The notes under the pieces were generated by a model that was given only the letters and a program-made list of their open reading frames with translations, had not been told where the DNA came from and ran no database searches. From Wenzhouxiangella sp. XN79A (GTDB lineage: Bacteria; Pseudomonadota; Gammaproteobacteria; Xanthomonadales; Wenzhouxiangellaceae), in contig NZ_JAAWWS010000152.1 of assembly GCF_012272825.1 (NCBI RefSeq), positions 1-32,442 of the forward strand: DNA of 32,442 bases. Reading direction: 5' to 3'. Shown here piece by piece: positions 27,408 to 32,442 of the stretch (within the stretch, counting starts at the first letter, position 1; each line of letters opens with the position of its first letter). Made by a program: the position numbers and the translations under genes.

Positions 27408-28517
27408 TCACTCCCATTCCTGGATGTCGAGGCCGTCCGGCGCGTCATGGGCCGATCGGTCCTTGGCCATCCGGATCATCAGGCTCAGGTCGTTGCGCGA
27501 GTCGGCATGGGCCAGCGCGTCCTCTTCGGTGATCCGGCCTTCCTGGAACAGCGCCATCAGCGCCTGGTCGAAGGTCTGCATGCCGGACTGACTGCCGTCC
27601 TTCATCGCCTGCTTGAGGCCGTCGATGTCGCGCTTGAGGATCAGGTCGGCGACGTAGGGCGTGCGCTTGAGGATCTCCACGGCCGGCACCCGCTTGCCGT
27701 CGGTCGATGGCACCAGGCGCTGGCTGACGATGGCCAGCAGGTGCTCGGACAGGTCGACGTACAGCTGGTGATGGGCCGAGTCGGGGAAGAAGTTGACGAT
27801 CCGGTCCATCGTCTGGTTGGCGTTGTTCGAGTGCAGCGTCGACAGGCACAGGTGGCCGGTGTCGGCATAGGCGATCGCGTGCTTCATGGTCTCGGCGTCG
27901 CGGATCTCGCCGATCAGGATCACGTCCGGTGCCTCGCGCATCGCGTTCTTCAGCGCGTTGTGATAACTCAGCGTGTCCAGGCCCAGCTCACGCTGGTCGA
28001 CGATGGACTTCTTGTGCTGGTGCAGGAACTCGATCGGCTCCTCGATGGTGAGGATATGGCCGGTCCGGTTCTGGTTGCGGTAATCGATCATCGAGGCCAG
28101 CGTGGTCGACTTGCCGGAGCCGGTCGCGCCGACGACCAGGATCAGCCCGCGCGGTTCCATGATCAGTTCCTTGAGGGTCTGCGGCAGGTTCAGCTCCTCG
28201 ATCGACGGAATCTTGTTCTTGATGTAGCGGATCACCATCGAGACCGAGCCGCGTTGCCGGTACAGGTTGACGCGGAAGCGACCCAGGCCTTCCAGCGCGA
28301 TCGCCAGGTTCAGTTCGAGGTCGCGTTCGAACGTGGCGACCTGCTTGTCGTTGAGCATCGAGTAGGCCAGCTGCCGGACCTCGTGCGACTCCAGTCGCCG
28401 GTCGCCGAGGTGCCGGGTCGTGCCGCCGACCTTGACGCCCACCGGCGCACCTGCGCTGAAGAACAGGTCGGAGGCCTCGTGCTTGACCATGACGCGCAGA
28501 AAGGATTCGATTTCCAT
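27408..28517 (-). CDS. pilU: Type IV pilus retraction ATPase PilU
   Basis: 369 residues (P. aeruginosa PilU 382). It begins MEIESFLRVMVKHEASDLFFSAGAP, typical of PilT/PilU. Walker A is GATGSGKST (130-138), the Asp box TIEEPIEF, Walker B DVILIGEIRD (198-207), and the HLCLSTLHSNNANQTMDRIVNFFP region matches PilU rather than PilT (NNANQ-x-x-DRI). PilU is a hexameric motor that helps PilT retract the pilus at the inner membrane. ATG 28517 has a GGGGG stretch about 7 nt upstream; a longer in-frame start at 28583 would cover the predicted promoter. pilT is not adjacent in the window. The downstream degenerate GGDEF-EAL gene is probably co-transcribed. Confidence 0.92.
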   Translation of the reverse strand: MEIESFLRVMVKHEASDLFFSAGAPVGVKVGGTTRHLGDRRLESHEVRQLAYSMLNDKQVATFERDLELNLAIALEGLGRFRVNLYRQRGSVSMVIRYIKNKIPSIEELNLPQTLKELIMEPRGLILVVGATGSGKSTTLASMIDYRNQNRTGHILTIEEPIEFLHQHKKSIVDQRELGLDTLSYHNALKNAMREAPDVILIGEIRDAETMKHAIAYADTGHLCLSTLHSNNANQTMDRIVNFFPDSAHHQLYVDLSEHLLAIVSQRLVPSTDGKRVPAVEILKRTPYVADLILKRDIDGLKQAMKDGSQSGMQTFDQALMALFQEGRITEEDALAHADSRNDLSLMIRMAKDRSAHDAPDGLDIQEWE

Positions 28518-28554
28518 GGCAACGCCCCCTTGTCCTGATGCGGATTCAACGGCC

Positions 28555-28583
28555 AGCATAGGAAACGGGACCGGCATTTGCAA
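28555..28583 (-). promoter_or_regulatory. Promoter of pilU
   Basis: On the minus strand TTGCAA (28578-28583), a 17-bp spacer and TATGCT (28555-28560). Predicted start near 28548 gives a leader of about 30 nt. Confidence 0.5.
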
Positions 28584-28602
28584 TCGATTCCGGGGCCGGT
28601 CC
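28568..28602. promoter_or_regulatory. Inverted repeat straddling the pilU -35 box
   Basis: Perfect 8-bp arms GGACCGGC (28568-28575) and GCCGGTCC (28595-28602) with a 19-bp spacer that holds the TTGCAA -35. The position suits an operator for a dimeric regulator; the regulator is unknown. Confidence 0.35.
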
Positions 28603-28845
28603 GGCGCAGCACAGAGCCGGGGAGCGTTCGAATGACTGCTCAGGCGTGCAACGGAGCGCTGGTCATGGAAGGTGGCATCCCGGGTTTCATGAAGCCGCCA
28701 TGGAAGCGCTGAACAGGTCTGCGCGGAGCGCGGCTTGTCGAACGAGCGGGTCGGAGACGCCGCAGATCGTGCGTGCCGTGGCGAGTGCCAGCAGCCGACG
28801 CGACGGTCGAGTCACGTCGCTGAAGGGTACGGGATCGACGACGGG

Positions 28846-30234
28846 CTAGAGCGCCTCGGACGCGAAATCGGCCAGCCGCGAACGCTCGCCGCGTTTCAGC
28901 GTGATGTGGCCGGAGTGGGGCCAGTCCTTGAACCGGTCGACCGCGAAGGTCAGGCCCGAGGTGGTTTCGGTCAGATAGGGCGTGTCGATCTGCTCGACGT
29001 TGCCCAGGCAGACGATCTTGGTGCCCGGGCCGGCGCGCGTGACCAGCGTCTTCATCTGCTTCGGCGTGATGTTCTGGGCCTCGTCGATGATCAGGTAGCG
29101 GTTCAGGAAGGTCCGGCCGCGCATGAAGTTCAGGGAGCGGATCTTGACCCGCGAGGTCAGCAGGTCGTTGGTCACCGCACGGCCCCAGTCGCCGGCGTGG
29201 CCGTCGGACTCGGTCAGCACTTCGAGGTTGTCGGTCAGCGCGCCCATCCACGGTGACATCTTCTCTTCCTCGGTGCCGGGCAGGTAGCCGATGTCCTCGC
29301 CCACCGACACGGTGGCGCGGGTCATGATGATCTCGCGGTAGAGCGGCTCGTCGAGGGTCTGGGCCAGTCCGGCGGCCAGCGTCAGCAGCGTCTTGCCGGT
29401 GCCGGCGGTGCCGAGCAGGGTGACGAAGTCGATGTCCGGGTCCATCAGCAGGTTGAGCGCGAAATTCTGCTCCGGGTTGCGTGCAGTGATGCCCCAGACG
29501 CTGTGCGGGCCGTTGGCGTAGTCGGTGGCGACCTGCAGCACGAAGTCCTCGGCGGAGACATCGCGGACCAGTGCCTCCATGCCGTTCTGGCCGGTCAGCC
29601 GCAGGCACTGGTTCGGAAACCAGCCGTCGTTCTCGACCCGGCCGAGGCGGTAGAAGGTGTTGCCGCTCTCGGTCCAGGAGTCGCGGATCGCGTGCCGTTC
29701 CCAGAAGTCGTTGTCGTGCTCGTTGAGTCCGCTGTAGAGCAGGCTCAGGTCGTCGAGCGCGCGGTCGTTGTAGTAGTCCTCGGCCGGAATGCCGTGGATC
29801 GCGGCCTTGATCCGCAGGTTGATGTCCTTGGACACCAGCACCACCTCGCGGTCGGGATGGCGCTGGCTCAGGTGCATCGCCGCGCGCAGGATCTCGTTGT
29901 CGGCCTTGGCCTGCAGCGAGACCGCGCCTTCGGCTTCGTCGGCGCCGGTCTGGAAGTACAACCGGCCGGAGCCGATCCCGATATTGAGCCCCTCCGGCAT
30001 GATCAACGGCAGGCCGTCGTCCAGGTCGTGGCCGCCGTTCATCATCTCGCCGATGAAGCGGCTGACCTGGCGGACGTTGCGGGCCACCTCGGTCATGCCC
30101 TTCTTGGCCGCGTCGAGCTCCTCGAGCACGACCATCGGCAGGAAGATGTCGTGCTCTTCGAAGCGGAACAGCGAGGTCGGGTCGTGCATCAGCACGTTGG
30201 TGTCGAGCAGGTACAGCCGGCGGGCTTCGCTCAT
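28846..30234 (-). CDS. phoH: PIN-PhoH family ATPase/ribonuclease
   Basis: 462 residues. The N-terminal PIN domain (about 7-150) begins LYLLDTNVLMHDP (Asp11) and has VVLEELDAAKKG (Glu38/39) and VSKDINLRIKA (Asp137). The C-terminal PhoH ATPase domain (about 250-455) has Walker A GTAGTGKT (275-282) and Walker B LIIDEAQN (381-388), then KTLVTRAGPGTKIVCLGNVEQID. PIN-PhoH proteins (PhoH2 type) are RNA helicase/ribonucleases; the Asp residues of the PIN site look intact. It lies 43 nt downstream of bcp on the same strand, so bcp-phoH is probably an operon. The ATG is preceded by a pyrimidine-rich stretch rather than a strong Shine-Dalgarno. It ends in a TAG codon followed by 52 further open codons in frame. 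Confidence 0.92.
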   Translation of the reverse strand: MSEARRLYLLDTNVLMHDPTSLFRFEEHDIFLPMVVLEELDAAKKGMTEVARNVRQVSRFIGEMMNGGHDLDDGLPLIMPEGLNIGIGSGRLYFQTGADEAEGAVSLQAKADNEILRAAMHLSQRHPDREVVLVSKDINLRIKAAIHGIPAEDYYNDRALDDLSLLYSGLNEHDNDFWERHAIRDSWTESGNTFYRLGRVENDGWFPNQCLRLTGQNGMEALVRDVSAEDFVLQVATDYANGPHSVWGITARNPEQNFALNLLMDPDIDFVTLLGTAGTGKTLLTLAAGLAQTLDEPLYREIIMTRATVSVGEDIGYLPGTEEEKMSPWMGALTDNLEVLTESDGHAGDWGRAVTNDLLTSRVKIRSLNFMRGRTFLNRYLIIDEAQNITPKQMKTLVTRAGPGTKIVCLGNVEQIDTPYLTETTSGLTFAVDRFKDWPHSGHITLKRGERSRLADFASEAL

Positions 30235-30277
30235 GAGCGGATCCGTGGTGGGAGGAGGAGAGGGTGCGGGCCGAAGA

Positions 30278-30742
30278 TCAGCCCAGCTCGCGGACGGCCT
30301 CGAGGACCGCTTCGGCGTGGCCGGGCACCTTGACCTTGCGCCACTCCCGGGCGATCCGGCCGCTGGCGTCCAGCAGGAAGGTGCTGCGCTCGATCCCCAT
30401 GACCTTGCGCCCGTACATGTTCTTTTCCTTGATCACGTCGAAGGTCGTGCACAGCACTTCATCGGTATCGGCGATCAGCGGGAACGGGAACTCGTGCCTG
30501 GCGGCGAAGTTCTCGTGGCTCTTCACGCTGTCGCGGGATACCCCGACGATCGCGCAGCCGGCCTTTTCGAACTCGCTGTACAGGTCCCGGAAGGCCTGGC
30601 CCTCCTTGGTGCAGCCCGGCGTGTTGTCGCGCGGGTAGAAGAAGATCACCAGCGGATTGCCGCGGAAATCCTGAATGGCCAGTTCGGCGTCGCCGGTGGC
30701 GGGAAGCCTGGGAGTCTCGATCGGGGAACCGTTTTCGGGCAT
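30278..30742 (-). CDS. bcp: Peroxiredoxin of the Bcp/PrxQ family
   Basis: 154 residues (E. coli Bcp 156). The peroxidatic cysteine is Cys44 in FFYPRDNTPGCTKEG. The position five residues later, where E. coli Bcp has its resolving cysteine, is Gln49; other cysteines are Cys63 and Cys98. It reduces hydroperoxides with thioredoxin or another thiol donor; loss of the nearby resolving cysteine implies a 1-Cys mechanism or a different partner cysteine. Start ATG 30742 is the most family-like, though the frame is open further upstream and the ribosome site is weak. It diverges from dapA across overlapping promoters, the arrangement known from E. coli. Confidence 0.9.
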   Translation of the reverse strand: MPENGSPIETPRLPATGDAELAIQDFRGNPLVIFFYPRDNTPGCTKEGQAFRDLYSEFEKAGCAIVGVSRDSVKSHENFAARHEFPFPLIADTDEVLCTTFDVIKEKNMYGRKVMGIERSTFLLDASGRIAREWRKVKVPGHAEAVLEAVRELG

Positions 30743-30818
30743 GGGGACGATTTCTTTTTTGGGTTCAGGGGGTTGCGTGGAATCCTCGGGCCGGAGCGCG
30801 GGCGGGAACGCCGACCGC

Positions 30819-30847
30819 AGAATACTTGTCAGACTCAGGACCCGCAA
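30819..30847 (-). promoter_or_regulatory. Promoter of bcp-phoH
   Basis: On the minus strand TTGCGG (30842-30847), a 17-bp spacer and TATTCT (30819-30824). It almost fully overlaps the dapA promoter on the other strand. Confidence 0.45.
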
Positions 30848-30854
30848 GTAGTAT
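30826..30854 (+). promoter_or_regulatory. Promoter of dapA, near-leaderless
   Basis: TTGTCA (30826-30831, five of six consensus bases), a 17-bp spacer and TAGTAT (30849-30854). Predicted start near 30861 leaves only about 3 nt before ATG 30864. Confidence 0.6.
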
Positions 30855-30863
30855 GCCGTGCCG

Positions 30864-31748
30864 ATGAAGACGCTGGATGACTTTGGACTGACCGGTTCGC
30901 TGGTCGCGCTGGTCACGCCGATGCACGCCGACGGCGCGCTCGACGAGAGTGCGTGGACGCGCCTGCTCGACTGGCATGCCGAGGCCGGCACCGACGGCGT
31001 GATCGTCGGCGGCACCACCGGCGAGTCGGTCTCGCTGCGCGCCGAGGAGCGCGATCGGCTGCTGGAGCATGCGCTCGAACGCATCGGCGACCGGGTCCGG
31101 GTCATCGCCGGGACCGGTGCGGCCGCCACCGCCGCGGCCATCGAGCAGAGCCGCCGGGCCGCGGCGCTCGGGGCCCACGCCGTGCTGGTCGTCACGCCCT
31201 ACTACAACCGCCCGCCCCAGCGCGGACTGGCCGCCCACTACCGGGCCATCGCCGAGGCCTGTGCCGCGCCGCTCATCCTTTACAATGTGCCGGGACGGAC
31301 GGCCGTGGACCTGGCGCCCGAGACGACCATCGAGCTTGCCGGGCACGAACGCATCGTCGGCATCAAGGAAGCCGTGGCCGACATGGGCCGTGTCCGCCAC
31401 CTGGTCGAGGCCGGTGTCGGTGTGCTCAGCGGAGACGACCCGACGGCCCGCGCCGCGATCGACGCCGGCGCGGTCGGCGTGATCTCCGTGGCCGCCAACA
31501 TCGTGCCCGATCGCTTCGCCGCGATGTGTCATGCGGCGCTGGACGGCCGCCGTGACCGGGCCGAGGCGATCGACGCCGAGCTGAGGCCGCTGTACCGCTT
31601 TCTCGGGATCGAGTCCAATCCGGTGCCGGCGAAGTGGCTGCTGGCCGAGCTGGGTCGGATCGACTCGGGCATCCGGCTACCGCTGGTCCCGCTCGACGAC
31701 GCGCACCACGAGACCGGCCGCGCGCTGCTGCGCTCGCTGACCGGCTGA
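30864..31748 (+). CDS. dapA: 4-hydroxy-tetrahydrodipicolinate synthase (DapA)
   Basis: 294 residues. Motifs of the DHDPS family are complete: GSLVALVTPM, GGTTGES (Thr51/Thr52), PYYNRPPQRGL, LYNVPGRT (Tyr140, Arg145) and the Schiff-base lysine Lys168 in IVGIKEA. It condenses pyruvate with aspartate semialdehyde in the first committed step of lysine and meso-diaminopimelate synthesis, feeding peptidoglycan. ATG 30864 matches the family N-terminus; a GTG two codons upstream is less likely. bamC follows after 24 nt, an order shared with E. coli. Confidence 0.96.
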   Translation: MKTLDDFGLTGSLVALVTPMHADGALDESAWTRLLDWHAEAGTDGVIVGGTTGESVSLRAEERDRLLEHALERIGDRVRVIAGTGAAATAAAIEQSRRAAALGAHAVLVVTPYYNRPPQRGLAAHYRAIAEACAAPLILYNVPGRTAVDLAPETTIELAGHERIVGIKEAVADMGRVRHLVEAGVGVLSGDDPTARAAIDAGAVGVISVAANIVPDRFAAMCHAALDGRRDRAEAIDAELRPLYRFLGIESNPVPAKWLLAELGRIDSGIRLPLVPLDDAHHETGRALLRSLTG

Positions 31749-31772
31749 ACGAACATCGACAGGGGAACGACG

Positions 31773-32405
31773 ATTTCCATCACCACCACCGCATTCCGCA
31801 TCCTGGCGCTGGCATCGATGATGCTGCTGGCCGGGTGTTTCCTGCGACCGGAGCGACCGGCCTACGTCACCAGCGAGGAGCTCGCGCCGATCGAAGTGCC
31901 CGAGGGGCTCGATCGGCCCGAAACCCGTCCGGTGTTCGAGATCCCGGGCTATTCGCTGCCGGAACTGGCCGCCCAGGGTGACGAGTCGATTCCGCCGCAG
32001 GTCCTGACCTCGGTCGAAGCCGAACAGGCCCGCTCGCGCGTAAAGTTCGGGCCGACCGGGCTCTATCTCGAAGTCGATGACGAAGCGGCCAGCGTCTGGC
32101 GCCGGCTCGGCTTCGCGCTGAACCGCGGAGAAATGGCCATCGACGCCACCCTGCCCGAGCAGCGTCGCTATCGCGTCGAGTTCCGGCACGATCCGATCCT
32201 GGTCCCGAAGAGCGGCTTCTTCCAGCGCGTCCTGATGTTCTGGTCGGCGCCGGACTTCATCGATTTTTCCGGCGCCTACCAGTTCGAGATCCAGCCCGAA
32301 TCGAGCACCACCACCCGCATCGCGATCTTCGATGGGGACGGGGACGTGGTGCCGATGGAGCGGGCGGAGTTCGTGTTGTCCCGCCTCCAACAACGGCTCG
32401 GCTGA
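31773..32405 (+). CDS. bamC: BamC-like outer-membrane lipoprotein, probable ATT start
   Basis: About 210 residues if started at ATT 31773. A lipoprotein signal ends in the lipobox LAGC (Cys22). There is no in-frame ATG, GTG or TTG between the dapA stop and the ATG pair at 31818-31823, which lie only four residues before the lipobox; ATT 31773 is preceded by AGGGGA at a 6-nt spacing and yields a proper basic and hydrophobic signal peptide. After a flexible Pro-rich segment, the folded part (about 85-210; VWRRLGFALNRGEMAID..., YRVEFRHDP..., ILSRL-like end) resembles one BamC helix-grip domain; E. coli BamC has two. Position after dapA supports the call. BamC is an accessory subunit of the BAM outer-membrane protein assembly complex. 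Confidence 0.8.
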   Translation: MSITTTAFRILALASMMLLAGCFLRPERPAYVTSEELAPIEVPEGLDRPETRPVFEIPGYSLPELAAQGDESIPPQVLTSVEAEQARSRVKFGPTGLYLEVDDEAASVWRRLGFALNRGEMAIDATLPEQRRYRVEFRHDPILVPKSGFFQRVLMFWSAPDFIDFSGAYQFEIQPESSTTTRIAIFDGDGDVVPMERAEFVLSRLQQRLG

Positions 32406-32442
32406 AAATCGATTCAGGGCTACTGCGCGGGCGCTCGGCGGG

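Larger units (their letters stand above)
28518..28845. other. 328-bp intergenic region between phoH and pilU
   Basis: Contains the pilU promoter and inverted repeat near the pilU end. The rest has no recognised RNA or protein gene. On the minus strand, 52 sense codons follow the phoH amber stop in frame (28845 down to a TGA at 28687-28689); this could be chance or a small ORF (GTG at 28815). Confidence 0.5.

Noticed and set aside
28646-28849. A 67-codon plus-strand frame between pilU and phoH
   Set aside because: No ribosome site, poor composition (many Arg/Ser), and it ends within the phoH stop region; no similarity recognised.

Overview
The window is high-GC, densely coded bacterial DNA, most likely chromosome of a gammaproteobacterium near the Xanthomonadales/Chromatiales (Wenzhouxiangella-like; inferred, not searched). 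Supporting signs are a 752-residue ParC, a full two-domain MnmC, PilU, PIN-PhoH, and a bcp <-> dapA-bamC arrangement that matches the divergent bcp / dapA-bamC order known from E. coli. I see no tRNA, rRNA, CRISPR array, insertion sequence, integrase or phage structural module.

Layout. (1) 1-7731: two co-directional secreted proteins. The first is a giant DUF11-repeat surface protein, cut off at the left edge. The second is a smaller DUF11 protein with a signal peptide and a C-terminal tail resembling IPTL-CTERM/PEP-CTERM sorting signals. (2) 7774-16054: mixed housekeeping and signalling genes in short divergent or convergent units: GST, HD-GYP phosphodiesterase, mnmC, a NYN-LOTUS RNA-binding protein, a NodB-like deacetylase, a zinc alcohol dehydrogenase, a Na+/Ca2+-exchanger-like protein and a DUF2892 membrane peptide. 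(3) 16089-19769, minus strand: a duplicated two-gene surface cassette. Each unit is a fibre-like secreted protein sharing one N-terminal domain (one with YadA-like repeats plus a Peptidase_S74 chaperone, one with a collagen-like stretch), followed by a 98-residue secreted protein. The two small genes share 200 of 201 bases across their mature regions but have unrelated signal peptides. This is the least explained part of the window. (4) 19951-26035: parC, an M16 zinc protease and an EamA exporter, with a strong hairpin between the last two. (5) 26081-28517: pilU followed by a degenerate GGDEF-EAL protein, probably a type IV pilus/c-di-GMP control unit. (6) 28846-32405: bcp-phoH diverging from dapA-bamC across interlocking promoters. 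bamC appears to use an ATT start codon.

Working together: the genes point to a cell investing in its surface (DUF11 adhesins, fibre cassettes, secretion-signal proteins, type IV pili) under c-di-GMP control, on a background of core functions: lysine/peptidoglycan precursor synthesis (DapA), outer-membrane assembly (BamC), chromosome decatenation (ParC), tRNA wobble modification (MnmC) and peroxide defence (Bcp). Several genes lack a Shine-Dalgarno sequence and carry a -10-like hexamer 6-9 nt before the start codon, which suggests leaderless mRNAs are common here.
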